Both the position numbers and the translations under genes were made by a program. Shown in pieces: positions 43,302 to 54,400 of a stretch of 64,000 bases of DNA. The stretch's first letter is position 1. Every line of letters starts with the position of its first letter. The stretch comes from Saccharobesus litoralis (lineage in GTDB: Bacteria > Pseudomonadota > Gammaproteobacteria > Enterobacterales > Alteromonadaceae). The notes under the pieces are model-generated. The model was given only the letters and a program-made list of their open reading frames with translations, was not told the origin of the DNA and ran no database searches. Location of the stretch: the NCBI RefSeq assembly GCF_003063625.1, contig NZ_CP026604.1, positions 1,674,001 through 1,738,000 of the forward strand, given 5' to 3'.

Positions 43302-43878
43302 ATGTAGGGCAGGGTTTACCCCTGCTAATGCAGAGTGGTTAGATACTGAGTGTTAGCGGATATAAAGTCCGCCTCACAAGGGGATAATGTAGGGCAGGAT
43401 TTATTCCTGCTAATACAGAGCGGTTAAATACCGCATGTTAGCGGATATCAAATTCGCCCTACAAGGGATTAATGTAGGTCAGGGTTTACCCCTGCTAATG
43501 CAGAGTCGTTAGATGCCGCGTGTTCCGCCCGACAAGGGGATAATGTAGGGCAGGGTTTACCCCTGCTAATGCAGAATGAGTTAGATACCGTGTGTTTGCG
43601 GATATAAAATCCGCCCGACAAGGGGATAATGTAGGGCAGGGTTTACCCCTGCTAATGCAGAGTGGTTAGATACCGCGTGTTTGCGGATATAAAATCCGCC
43701 CTACATGGGAACAATGTAGAGCAGGGTTTACCCCTGCTAATGCAGAGTCGTTAGATGCCGCGTGTTTGCGGATATAAAATCCGCCCTACAAGGGAATAAT
43801 GTAGGGCAGGGTTTATCCCTGCTAATGCAGAGTCGTTAGATACCGCGTGCTAGCGGATATAAAATCCGCCCTACAAGA
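43302..43878. repeat. array L: seven units of an 86-bp structured repeat
   Basis: Units start at about 43302, 43388, 43471, 43543, 43630, 43715 and 43801. Each has GTAGGGCAGGGTTTACCCCT, whose GCAGGG and CCCTGC arms can pair, and a second hairpin GCGGAT / ATCCGC. The third unit is shortened. The array separates two convergent genes and ends just before the stop codon of the DUF1501 gene. Confidence 0.9.
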
Positions 43879-43881
43879 CAG

Positions 43882-45132
43882 CTATACATTAAACAACCCA
43901 AGGCTGGATGCGTTAAACCCCGGTAAAACGCTATTTATATCAGCATTGGTTAAGTGGTTGCTGAGGATCTCAGCATAGATATCTCGGTAATCGGTTGCCA
44001 TGGCTAAATACCGGCCATTATGCAACTGATCCGCTGCTAACCCTGGCCAGTCACCGTAAATACCACCCTGTATACCGCCACCAAAGGCGAACCATGCCGA
44101 GGCATAACCGTGATCCGTACCAAAGCTACCATTTTCACGAGAAGTGCGACCAAACTCAGTCATGGTTAATACCACCACATCGTCTAAATGGCTTTGAATA
44201 TCGCGATAGAAGGCGGCTAGACCATCGGCAAAGGTTTTAAGTGAACGGCCTTGGCGACCTGTTGTTGTGCCACCGCCTTGATTAGCATGGGTGTCCCAAC
44301 CGCCAATACTGACCGTGGCTAGCTCTAGCCCCACGCCAGCTTTGATTAATTGCGCAGTTTCACGTAATTGGTTAGCAAAACCGTTACTTGGATAATTGGC
44401 ATTTTGTGCGGGAGTGTAACCGGCATCTCGTACTTGGGCGATAATATCTAAATCACCTAGCATTTTTCGGCCAAAGCGATTAAGCAACTGATGGTTTGTC
44501 AGTTGTTTAGCTGGTTGTTGATAGACTTGTAGCAAATTGCTCAGCAACAAGCTTTGTTCTTCACTATTAATACCTAAACTAAAAGCATTGAGGTTAGTTA
44601 AGGCCGACACACTTTCAGCACCACGTAGCGATTGAGCCAAATCATTACCAAAGCTGACCGCGCGAAACGGCACATCAAACATTTGGCTTTGAATATGACG
44701 GTTTAACCAACCGTCAGATTCGCGCACGGACTGGCCACTTTCAATATAGTGTTGCCCTGTAAAATGCGAGCGACTGCCATTGGGGTAGTGGACCGCTGGC
44801 ATAACGGCCAAATGGTTGTTTTGCCACAACGGCATCATTTCTGCCATCGCTGGGTGTAAACCAAAATAGCCATTTAAATCCAGTGCGGCTTCTGGGTTAC
44901 TGTCATCGGGCGGTGCTATGCCTATGGTTGGGCGTAAGTCATAGTAATGGCTGTCACCATAAGGCACGACTTCATTTAGGCCATCACAGCCACCACGCTG
45001 AAATACCACCACTAAGGTTTTGCCTGCGGCAGCTTGTGCTAAATTTACTTTAAAATTAAACGGCATCCCTGATAACCACATACTGCTGCCAGCCGTTGCC
45101 ATTATGCCTTTTACAAAATTACGACGTTTCAT
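43882..45132 (-). CDS. DUF1501 protein with twin-arginine-like signal
   Basis: A 416-residue protein. The N-terminus MKRRNFVKG with a hydrophobic stretch looks like a Tat or Tat-like signal. Motifs of the DUF1501 family are clear: VVVFQRGGCDGLNEVVPYGD, GLHPAMAEMMPLW, HFTGQHYIESG, TMTEFGRTSRENG and GTDHGYASAWFAFGGG. Members are related to alkaline phosphatase/sulfatase folds, but a function is not established. It follows the DUF1800 gene by 19 bp; the two families nearly always occur as a pair. Confidence 0.9.
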   Translation of the reverse strand: MKRRNFVKGIMATAGSSMWLSGMPFNFKVNLAQAAAGKTLVVVFQRGGCDGLNEVVPYGDSHYYDLRPTIGIAPPDDSNPEAALDLNGYFGLHPAMAEMMPLWQNNHLAVMPAVHYPNGSRSHFTGQHYIESGQSVRESDGWLNRHIQSQMFDVPFRAVSFGNDLAQSLRGAESVSALTNLNAFSLGINSEEQSLLLSNLLQVYQQPAKQLTNHQLLNRFGRKMLGDLDIIAQVRDAGYTPAQNANYPSNGFANQLRETAQLIKAGVGLELATVSIGGWDTHANQGGGTTTGRQGRSLKTFADGLAAFYRDIQSHLDDVVVLTMTEFGRTSRENGSFGTDHGYASAWFAFGGGIQGGIYGDWPGLAADQLHNGRYLAMATDYRDIYAEILSNHLTNADINSVLPGFNASSLGLFNV

Positions 45133-45151
45133 GATCTTATCCTTTTGCTGG

Positions 45152-48100
45152 TTACTGGTATTGATAAGCCGGTAGGCTCAACATAAATGCCATTAATCGA
45201 CGAACCTTATGCTCGGCATCTTGATGTTGCCAGTTGAAAGCGTCATCTGGCGATAAAATGCCGACTGCAAGGTTGCGCTCTACGTCCGATAAATTACCGG
45301 CTAAGGCCAAATCGGCTAAATAAGCGATAATGGCTGTATCAGACTGATAACCTTGAGTTTGCAGCAGGGTGATCACATCAACTTCAATACCGTCCTGCGA
45401 GTTAAGTATGCCTCGGCTAACAAAACGTGCACGTTGTGCTAGTGCATTGGTGTTTAGCCAATCAGCCCCTTCTTCTGAGAAGCCAGTTGGTACTGGGAAC
45501 TCAAATAAACGCATGCCCAAATCATCAACCGAATCGGCTAGTTCAGCTAAGTCGACATCCGCTTGGAAGTTACGGCCAACAGATGTCACCAGCTCTAACG
45601 GTGTTTTCACTTTGGCTCGGGTTTCACCTGCTTGACCAAATTCATCTGAACTTAAAATAACGCTCAGCACCGCTGTCATGTTGGCACTGCTAGCGATCCA
45701 TTCTGCTTCACATTGAGATTGCAAAGCCGGTAGTGGATCTTCATCAACAAACACCATTAGTAGCTTGCTACACAAGTACTCAGCGGTAGAACTATGGGTT
45801 GTGAGAATATCCAGCACTTGTTCCCCTTCATCTAAACCTGTGCCCAAAATGGTTTGCCCAAGGAAAGACTTATCACCAAAATCATGCAGATCTTGGTTGA
45901 AGAAGAAGTCACCATCTTGTTCATGCCAGCCGGTGAAAATACGCGCGAGTTCTGCAATATCTTGTGCGGTATAGCCGTTACCTTCGCCCATGGTATGCAG
46001 TTCCAAAATTTCACGTGCGTAGTTTTCGTTGGCGGCACCGGCGACGTTTTGTGCATTGTTTAAATAGTAAATCATGGCTGGGCTTTTGGCGCTGACTTCT
46101 AATAAATCGCGGAAGTTGCCCAACGCATGTTGGCGAAATCCTTGGTTTTCACGCCATTCCCAATCAACATTACGCGAGGTGTGGTAATTGGTATTGAAGT
46201 GGTTTTCCCAGAACCATGCCATGACTTCTTGCAATTGTTTAGGCGAGGTAAGCATATGTTGCAGTAAGCGTTGCTTAAGCTCGTCTAAGGTTTGAGGATT
46301 ATCGCTTGGCAAACTGGCTAAAAATACACTGTCGTCGATATTGTCAGGCGCTAGCTGTTCTTGCAAAATGAGCTCACTTTCACCTTGATACACACGGTTG
46401 ATTAAATCTGGCGTAGCACCAAAAGTGATCCGGCTCAGTAGATGCAACGGATTCAATTCAGCGGCAATGGCAAACAAGGCTAAATCGTATTGGGTTTGTT
46501 TGCCCGCGATGTCGGTGGCTAGTAATTGAATATCGATACGTTGGCTATCGCTAACTAACCCACTGGTAATGCTATAGCTCCATAACCCAGTTTCAGGGTT
46601 AAAGCCAACGGGTTGATTAGCTATTGTGGTACCCAGAGCACCATCAATTAAGTTCAGGGTTAGGCTTTGCACGCCAATATCGTCGGTGACACTGCCCGCC
46701 AAAGTGAAGCCGCTAACATTAACCGCTTGTTGTTGACCATGCGAGGTGACCTGCAAACTGGGGCTGGCGATGTCGGCTTGTACTTGATAGTTAGCCATTA
46801 CACTAGCTTGGTTTAGTGCATAATCATTTGCCGTGGCGGTGATTTGAATATCTTGCAATCCGGCCAAGACACTTGCATCAATCATTTGTTGCCACATACC
46901 GGTTTGGCTGTTGTGCAATACATTGTAGGTTTGAACAACAGTGCCATTGCTGGCTAGCTGTACGCGGATGTCCGCCACGCTATTGTTGTCGGTTGCAATA
47001 CCTTGCAGCATAAAGCCTTGGTCGTAGGCTAAACCTTCACTTGGTGCTGTGATGCTGATATCAGGTGCAATTAAGTCAACCCGCGTTGGGCTGTTTTCAC
47101 TCACTGCAAATCGAACAAAACCAGGTTGATTCACAATTGGACCATAGTAGTTTTTGTTATTACCGAATGGGTTATGGACGCGTACAACAAAGCGTTCCCC
47201 ATCATATAGGCCAGACGGATCAAAACGCACCTGACCACTTTCGTCGGTTGCAGAACGCGTTGTCCAATGTAGTTTTTGGCCGTCAATGCGATATAAGGTG
47301 ATGGTTTTACCGACTAGAATGTCACCTGAATCTTGGTTAACTAACTCTACCGGTAAGCTGCCAACGGTAAAGTTCACGTCGCCTGGGGCTGAAATAGTTT
47401 GGCTGTAGGCGTAAATTCCATTATACGCTTTAGCGGCTAGGCGGTACTCGGCACCTTGGTTAATATTGTCTAGGTCGAATACGGCAAGGCCGTTTTCATC
47501 TGACATTACCGAATGTGCCCACACCCAGTTACCTTCGTCGTTTAAACGCTGGGCTGCAATTTTGACTGCGGCCAAAGGTTGGCCCGACATATAATCTGTT
47601 AAGCTTACGGTAACCGCTGGATTACCAACCACAAATTCATAGTCGCCATTGGCTTGCATACTTTGGCTTACTTTGTATACCCCATGCGCGCTTTGTGCTT
47701 TTAAGCGATAAATTGAACCAGAGCCTAAGTCAGGTAAATCTATGCGCAATTGGCCATTAACATCTGTATTGGCGCGAGAGTAGTAACGGAATTTTCCTTG
47801 ATCATTTAGCTTTTCAATGTAAACGCGTTGTTCGGTTAGCGGTGGTGCCGCATCTTGACTGCCATCTAGTACATTCACTAAGGTTTTACCGACATTCCAC
47901 TCAAGCGAGCCCGACGCACTAATTGGGTCGCTGTATAAATACATGTCGTTATAAACCTGAGTCACTAAGCGATACTGCGAACCAGAGTTGACGCCGGGTA
48001 AATCAATCGCTACTTGACCTGCAGCATTAGTGTAAGCGCGACTAAACCATCTAAAACGATTTTGTTCACTATCCCAGCGGCTTACGTCAATACGTTGCTC

Positions 48101-50383
48101 GGAAATGGGTAGCGTACTGCGAGCATCTTTTATGCTGACATTAAACGGCAAGGTGCCAACAGTGAAAGTGTGATCACCCGCTTGCGCTGCGTCGAAATAG
48201 TAACGTGTTTGCCCATCAATCGTCGATTTAGCGGTTAGCACATACTGAGCAACATTTGGTGATTTATCTAGCTGTAATAACCCGCCATCGTCTGTATTGA
48301 AATAGCCCATGCCATGCTTTTTACCATCGAGCATAATACGATGAATATAAACTGGTTGATTGGCTAGGGCGCTTGCTGGAGTTTGGCTACCATCAAGCAT
48401 ACTTATTTGCATACTACCTAGGTTTAAATTTACCTCTCCAGGCTGATTGATCAGCGCGCTGTATACAGGGAAGTTGTTATAAACGCGCGTCCGGAATACA
48501 AACTCACTACCTGAACCTATGCCAGCTAAGTCGAACGCGGCTAAGCCATTTTGATCTGTCGTGAGAGAGCCCGCGCCGTGCAGTTTGCCTGCGCTATCGA
48601 CGCGATAGGCATCAACCCGAATATTAGCCAGCGCTTGGCTGCTAGTGGCTTGCTTGACTTTAACCAGTACAAATGGATTGCCTACGGCTAAGTCTTGCTC
48701 GCCTGTGCCACTCACGTCGTAGTAGGCCCAAAGCTTTGAGTTACTCGGACTAGTGGTTTTTAGTTGATATTTAGCGTTTGGATCTAAGTTGAAACGCAGT
48801 ACGCCGTTGTCATCGCTGGTGGTGTGTTGCACATATTGTCGGCTGCCATCTTCTAGTAGTTTATATAGCCATATTTTATGGCCTGCTAGCACGCTGTTAT
48901 TGGCTAAATTGCCGTTACGCAATGTTACCGCTGTGGTGCCTAAGTCGAACGTGAAATCACCAGTTTGACTAATTGGCGGTGAATATGTCCATTGTCCTGC
49001 AAAGTATTGGGTTTGTAGCTGGTAATGAGTACCTTGACCTAAGCCGTCTAAGTCTAAAACCAGTTGACCATTGGCATCTGTCGTGGCGCGTCTTAGCCAA
49101 TGACGTTTGCCATTTTCATCGAGCCGTGTCACTGTTATTTGTTGATTGCTAATGACTTGTTGGCTAATCCCATCGCGCAATGTGACATTTAACGGTAAGT
49201 TACCTACCACAAAGTCATGTTGACCCGAGCTTGTAATGGTTTGCGAATACTTTTTACTATTATCAGACGGGCTGTACGCGCGTAAAACATAGGGTTGGCC
49301 ACTATCAACGTCGGTTAAGTCAATCTTGATTTGTCCTTGCGCATTGCTAACAGCACGGCCTATCCAGTGTTTTTTTGTGTCTTCTATGCGGTATACCTCG
49401 ACAGTGGTATCAGCTAACCCAGATTGCTCAGGGATGCCGCCATTTAAAATATTGACTTGTACTGTACCAATAGGCCAATTGATAGAGCCAGGTTGGCTTT
49501 GCACGGCAGAGTAAGTTTGGAATTGATTAAACACTTTGGCTGAGAAGTAATATTGACGTCCTTGACCTATGCCATCTAAATCAAATACAGCAATCCCGTT
49601 ATCATTTGTCGTGGCGTTCCCTCTTCCTTTTCGGCTGCCATCTTTTAGCTGTTCATATACAGCAATGCGTGTTTCGGCAATGGCTTGATTGTTGCTGGCA
49701 TCAAGTAATTTAACGTTAAGTGGTAAGTTACCAACAACAAATTGCGTGTCGGCTAAGCTGGTAATTTCTGGGCTGTATTTGTAGACGCCACTGGTTAAGC
49801 TTTTGGCTTGCAGAATGTAGGGCGTATCTGCGGTCGGCTCAGGTAGCGTTAAACGCACAACGCCATTAGCGTCACTTTTGGCGCGACCTAAATATTGGCT
49901 TTTCCCTGTAACTAATTTTTGCCGAATGTACACCCGGGTGTCAGCCATGGCGGCTTGTTCTGCTGTGCTGCCATCCAGCAAGTTTACGGTTAGGTTACCG
50001 ATCACAAGGTTGGCTTGGTTGCTGGCACCATCGTTATCAACTAGGTCAGTTATAACGTCGCTGTAGGCACGAAATTCACTGAAATATTCAGAATAGGCAA
50101 CATAGTCGTAGTCTGCATCTATTTCAAAATGCGCTTGGCCTGCATCGTCAGTGGTTGCTCTTGCATACCATTCTCGTGAGTTATCACTTTGAATTTGCAG
50201 TAAGGTAATTTTATCACCGCTGATCGCGGTATTGGATTTGGCATCCAGTAGATTTATAACGAGATCTGCCGCCAACACTTGAGTTGGTAACAGCACCATT
50301 ATGCTTGTCCATAAAAGTACTTTGCAGATCAAACGATAGGTATTGCGCAACCCTTTACGCAACGCGTTTGATTGAGTTTTCAT
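45152..50383 (-). CDS. very large secreted DUF1800 protein with twelve alternating repeat modules
   Basis: A 1743-residue exported protein (signal ending VLAADL). Residues about 40-1130 are twelve beta-rich modules of some 90 residues resembling carboxypeptidase-regulatory-like domains. They alternate between two types: one with a (L/V)-N-V-x-L-x-D start and R-A-T-T-D-x-N-G-Q core, the other with an L-D-G-S-x-x-x-x-x-L-A start and V-Y-I-x-R. Two Ig-like domains follow (about 1140-1300), and the DUF1800 domain starts near 1310 (LLSRITFGATPDL) and runs to the end (WFWENHFNT, NENYAREILELHTMG, IFTGWHE). DUF1800 proteins are usually about 500-600 residues, so the N-terminal extension is unusual. 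First gene of the pair with DUF1501. Confidence 0.88.
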   Translation of the reverse strand: MKTQSNALRKGLRNTYRLICKVLLWTSIMVLLPTQVLAADLVINLLDAKSNTAISGDKITLLQIQSDNSREWYARATTDDAGQAHFEIDADYDYVAYSEYFSEFRAYSDVITDLVDNDGASNQANLVIGNLTVNLLDGSTAEQAAMADTRVYIRQKLVTGKSQYLGRAKSDANGVVRLTLPEPTADTPYILQAKSLTSGVYKYSPEITSLADTQFVVGNLPLNVKLLDASNNQAIAETRIAVYEQLKDGSRKGRGNATTNDNGIAVFDLDGIGQGRQYYFSAKVFNQFQTYSAVQSQPGSINWPIGTVQVNILNGGIPEQSGLADTTVEVYRIEDTKKHWIGRAVSNAQGQIKIDLTDVDSGQPYVLRAYSPSDNSKKYSQTITSSGQHDFVVGNLPLNVTLRDGISQQVISNQQITVTRLDENGKRHWLRRATTDANGQLVLDLDGLGQGTHYQLQTQYFAGQWTYSPPISQTGDFTFDLGTTAVTLRNGNLANNSVLAGHKIWLYKLLEDGSRQYVQHTTSDDNGVLRFNLDPNAKYQLKTTSPSNSKLWAYYDVSGTGEQDLAVGNPFVLVKVKQATSSQALANIRVDAYRVDSAGKLHGAGSLTTDQNGLAAFDLAGIGSGSEFVFRTRVYNNFPVYSALINQPGEVNLNLGSMQISMLDGSQTPASALANQPVYIHRIMLDGKKHGMGYFNTDDGGLLQLDKSPNVAQYVLTAKSTIDGQTRYYFDAAQAGDHTFTVGTLPFNVSIKDARSTLPISEQRIDVSRWDSEQNRFRWFSRAYTNAAGQVAIDLPGVNSGSQYRLVTQVYNDMYLYSDPISASGSLEWNVGKTLVNVLDGSQDAAPPLTEQRVYIEKLNDQGKFRYYSRANTDVNGQLRIDLPDLGSGSIYRLKAQSAHGVYKVSQSMQANGDYEFVVGNPAVTVSLTDYMSGQPLAAVKIAAQRLNDEGNWVWAHSVMSDENGLAVFDLDNINQGAEYRLAAKAYNGIYAYSQTISAPGDVNFTVGSLPVELVNQDSGDILVGKTITLYRIDGQKLHWTTRSATDESGQVRFDPSGLYDGERFVVRVHNPFGNNKNYYGPIVNQPGFVRFAVSENSPTRVDLIAPDISITAPSEGLAYDQGFMLQGIATDNNSVADIRVQLASNGTVVQTYNVLHNSQTGMWQQMIDASVLAGLQDIQITATANDYALNQASVMANYQVQADIASPSLQVTSHGQQQAVNVSGFTLAGSVTDDIGVQSLTLNLIDGALGTTIANQPVGFNPETGLWSYSITSGLVSDSQRIDIQLLATDIAGKQTQYDLALFAIAAELNPLHLLSRITFGATPDLINRVYQGESELILQEQLAPDNIDDSVFLASLPSDNPQTLDELKQRLLQHMLTSPKQLQEVMAWFWENHFNTNYHTSRNVDWEWRENQGFRQHALGNFRDLLEVSAKSPAMIYYLNNAQNVAGAANENYAREILELHTMGEGNGYTAQDIAELARIFTGWHEQDGDFFFNQDLHDFGDKSFLGQTILGTGLDEGEQVLDILTTHSSTAEYLCSKLLMVFVDEDPLPALQSQCEAEWIASSANMTAVLSVILSSDEFGQAGETRAKVKTPLELVTSVGRNFQADVDLAELADSVDDLGMRLFEFPVPTGFSEEGADWLNTNALAQRARFVSRGILNSQDGIEVDVITLLQTQGYQSDTAIIAYLADLALAGNLSDVERNLAVGILSPDDAFNWQHQDAEHKVRRLMAFMLSLPAYQYQ

Positions 50384-50826
50384 TGTATTGTCTCCAAGAC
50401 AACAACTGCCAATGTTAAATAATGAATGCTAAGTGAGTGGTAAACTTGCCATTTAGCATTCGCATGAGGTGTAACTTGTATTGCACTTACAAAGAAGGGT
50501 GTAATGAGGATTAGTAGAGCCAGAATGTAAACAGGGCAAAATAATGCAAAGTTAACCGGCACTTGGCATAGGCCAAATGGACGATTTTATTGCAACTATA
50601 TTTGTCGTGTTGAGCAAACTGCAATACGGTTAGCGTTAACGCTAGGTATTAATACTCAAAAACACACCTGCCTAATTTCTTAATTTGCTGAGAAACTAAA
50701 CAGGTTCCAGTATAGAACCGCTTGTCATTTTCGCTGTATATAGCAGAGGAAAATTAGATGACAGGGCGATTAATTGAGAAATTAGTCACAAACTTATAGA
50801 TGGGGGGATAGGGCATTTCCACAAGA
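50384..50826. other. upstream region of the DUF1800 gene
   Basis: Presumed promoter of the leftward DUF1800/DUF1501 operon. A leftward open frame at 50380-50562 has no supporting features. The word GCGTTAACGC near 50632-50641 is a 10-bp palindrome. Confidence 0.4.
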
Positions 50827-50832
50827 GATTAA

Positions 50833-51466
50833 TGTAGGGCAGGGTTTATCCCTGCTAATGCAGAGTCGTTAGATACCGCGTGTTAGCGGATATAAAATCC
50901 GCCCGACAAGGGGATCATGTAGGGCAGGGTTTACCCCTGCTAATGCAGAGTCGTTAGATACCGCGTGTTAGCGATATAAAATCCGCCCGACAAGGGGATC
51001 ATGTAGAGCAGGATTTACCCCTGCTAATGCAGAGTGGTTAAATACCGCGTGTTAGCGGATATAAAATCCGCCCACAAGGGGGATTAAGTAGGGCAGGGTT
51101 TATCTATGCTTATGCGGAATGAGTTAGATACCGCGTGTTAGCGGATATAAAATCCGCCCTACAAGGGATTAATGTAGGGCAGGGTTTCCCCCTGTCAATG
51201 CAGAGTGGTTAAATACCGCGTGTTAGCGGATATAAAATCCGCCCGACAAGGGGATCATGTAGGGCAGGGTTTATTCCTGCTGATGCAGAGTGGTTAGATA
51301 CCGCGTGTTAGCGGATATAAAATCCGCCCTACATGGGGATAATGTAGGGCAGGGTTTACCCCTGCTAATGCGGAGTGAGTTAGATGCCGCGTGTTAGCGA
51401 TATAAAATCCGCCCTACAAGAGATTAATGTAGGGCAGGATTTATTCCTGCCAATGCAGATTAGTTA
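50833..51466. repeat. array R: seven and a half units of the 86-bp repeat
   Basis: Units start at about 50833, 50918, 51003, 51088, 51174, 51259, 51344 and 51429, so the period is 85-86 bp. The sequence is the same family as array L. The last half unit runs through the stop codon of the GH86 gene: CAGATTAGTTAATTGCCGC there corresponds to CAGAGTGGTTAAATACCGC in other units. Confidence 0.9.
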
Positions 51467-54400
51467 ATTGCCGCTGTTGACTTGCTCAATACGAATATTG
51501 TCAATATAAGCATCAATTGCGCCTGATCCGGTAACAAAATACAGCTCAAATCGTGCTAAGTGTCCTTGCCAATCGACTTCATCAAAATCAATGCTGATGT
51601 TTTGCCAATTCATGTTGTTGCCAACACTGGTGCCTTTTTCAATACGGGTACTCCATACATCTTTGTTGGTTGAATCGTCACGTGCCACCATAAAAAACTT
51701 CATTGCTACGTCACTGCCAACATCTGTATTGAGTTTAATATCATAGGTTAGGCGGAACTTGCGGCCTTGTCCTTCACCAAATACCTGAGGTGGCACGCCT
51801 TTGGTTAAAGATAAGCCGTTATGCGATGAGTCATCGCTTATTTGCACATGCAAACCAAAATTACCATCTTTTGCGGCTTCGGCTTTTACATCAAACTGGC
51901 TAGACGCTTTAGTTTGCCAGTATGTACTCCAAGGCGAATAAACGCCTGTTTCGAAATCCGCATTTAAGTCAGATAACAAGTTTGGATCGGCTGCTGGAAC
52001 AGTGACAGCAAGCGTGTCACTTAAGCCATTGGCAGTCATAGCCGTAATTGTTGCATTACCTTCAGCGACAGCGGTGATCAATCCTTGGTTGTCTACTGTG
52101 GTTATCGCTTCGTTATCGGATGACCAAGTCACAGACAAATTTGGCGCATTTAGCGGTGCTAAAGTCGCATTGGCTTGAAACGTTTGGCCCGCTTTAATGG
52201 TTTGGTCGTCATCGATGGTGATATTAGTGACCACTACATTATCGATCTCGTTATTCATTTCTAAAATCATCGAGCTGACTTTACCGCCACTATCTGGGAA
52301 GGTGACTTTGATTTCGTTGTTAGCTTGGATCAAGTTGTAAGGTACAGGAATATCGATTGCGCCAAAAAAGCCATCTTTACGGTTTTTCTGATCATAACCT
52401 GCCCAATCATTTGGTACTTGTACTTGCGTGCCGTTAACCGTTAAGGTTGGCTGCAGTGTACTGGTGTGAGCGCGGCCAATACTCATGCGTAACATGGCGC
52501 TAGAGCGTGCAGCATCTTTTGTTGTGACATCAACCCCATTGATATTAAAAGTTAGTGCTTGATTGGCAGTGATCTTTAATAGGTGGTCATCAGAGTAATA
52601 GCTCTTGCGTTGCAACGTATTGTTGATGGCAAGAGGCTGATCTAAATCCACAGTAAACTTAATGGTTTCGCCAACTGCGATTTTTATGGCTAGTTTGTCA
52701 TTTGCTTGCCCGTCTACCGAACCCGTTATGCTTAAGTTTTCGCTAGTATGTGTGGCAGGCGAATCAACTGGTACGGTTAATCGCTCTAGTTCGACACCAT
52801 CAAAGTTAGCACCCGTAATGGCTTGAATATCTAACTCAATGTCAACCGCGTCATCATCTAAGTTGTTAACTATGATGTATGCTTTATCGCCGTTAACATA
52901 AGCTATGGTTTGTAAGTCTGGATCCGGTGAATTAACTTCAATTCTATGCCCTTCAACGTCTTTCCAGAACTCAAAAAACAAATGATTAATGTTGATTAAG
53001 TAGTTGTCTGGATCACTCGGGTTTTTAAATTCCCAGCGATTGGTTGAACTGTTTAACTGAATTTTATTCGGATCCGGTCGCCATAGTGATGGAATATAAG
53101 GGTTACCATTACCACCGTTCGGATCCTGCCAGAACCAAGTCGCATGGCCGGTAATAAATGGAATAGAGGTGATCACTCTATCTTCTCGTGCTAATAGTTC
53201 CATCAATATGTTATTAATAGAACGTATAGTCTGGCTGCTTACGGTTTCATCATAGTCTATTTCGCCAGCCGCACGGTCAACAATATTGCCGTACTCGGTA
53301 ATCGCATGTGGTTTGACTGTATCCCATTTAATTTGTGAATAGGTTTCAATTAAATCTAAGATAGCTTGCGAGTTTGAACCACTACGACGGGTTTCGCTTT
53401 CGTCGTCTGGCACACTGTCATCAATAATGTTGATACCGTCGTATAAGTGAACAGAAAAGGCGTCTATATGATCGCCAGCATTGTCCATAAACATCTTTTG
53501 TCGACTTTGCCAATGCGCGAAATACTCGCCAGTGTTGAATGGTAATTCCATGGATGGCCACGCAGAGGAGAAGCCAACAATAAGCGTATCTTTGATGGCT
53601 GGACGGCTATCAAAAGCTTTGCCTATTTCCGCAAACCATTTTGTCATATGCTCGCGTGTTTCGGCATCGCTGTTATTGTACTGGCTTTTGTATTCCCAAG
53701 CGTGAACAAAAGGTTCGTTCATTGGTTCATAGAACATGGGGCGAGAAGCGTTATCGTAATAATGTTCAAAGTAATCCGCCGCCCAGCGTGCGCCCTCTAC
53801 CGGATCATTGCCCACTGCCATGGCGTTTTTCGGGTGGGCAGTAGATACACTTCGATTTCGTTCACCCAAATACTTTGAACGTGGATTAGTGTGAAATTTA
53901 GTAACCTCGTTTGGTCCCTGCTGCTGAGCGACACTTGTTGCAGGGTAGGTGGCATCGGCATTGGTGATTTGTTTGGCGACATCAATCGGGGTCCAAAAGC
54001 TTCGACCTTGGCCAATTTGAAATTCGTTCACATAACGCTTTAGTAAATCTACACTGTTATTGTTAGAGGTAAAACTGTCGTGCATATTGAAGAAGCGCTC
54101 GCGCTCTAAAGAACCTGAGTCTTCATAATATTGCTGAGTATCCAATGACGTGGATATTTTCAGGGCATTGGCAACTGGAACGTCTGACATGCCAGTGATG
54201 GTGACTTCTAATGTACGAGCAACCGAATCTTTGCCATCAGTAATATCAAAACTGTATTTAATTTTTTGGCTATCGCCATCATGTAACGCGCTGGCAAAAG
54301 CCGAAGGCGTGATGGTGATCTGACTGCCTGATTGACTAACTCCTGACGAAGGGTTGTTAGCATCAGCAGTTAGGTTTATCACGCTTAAAGTGTCACCATC

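Noticed and set aside
43302-51466. CRISPR array
   Set aside because: The two repeat arrays have similar sequence throughout the unit, with no unique spacers and no cas genes nearby.
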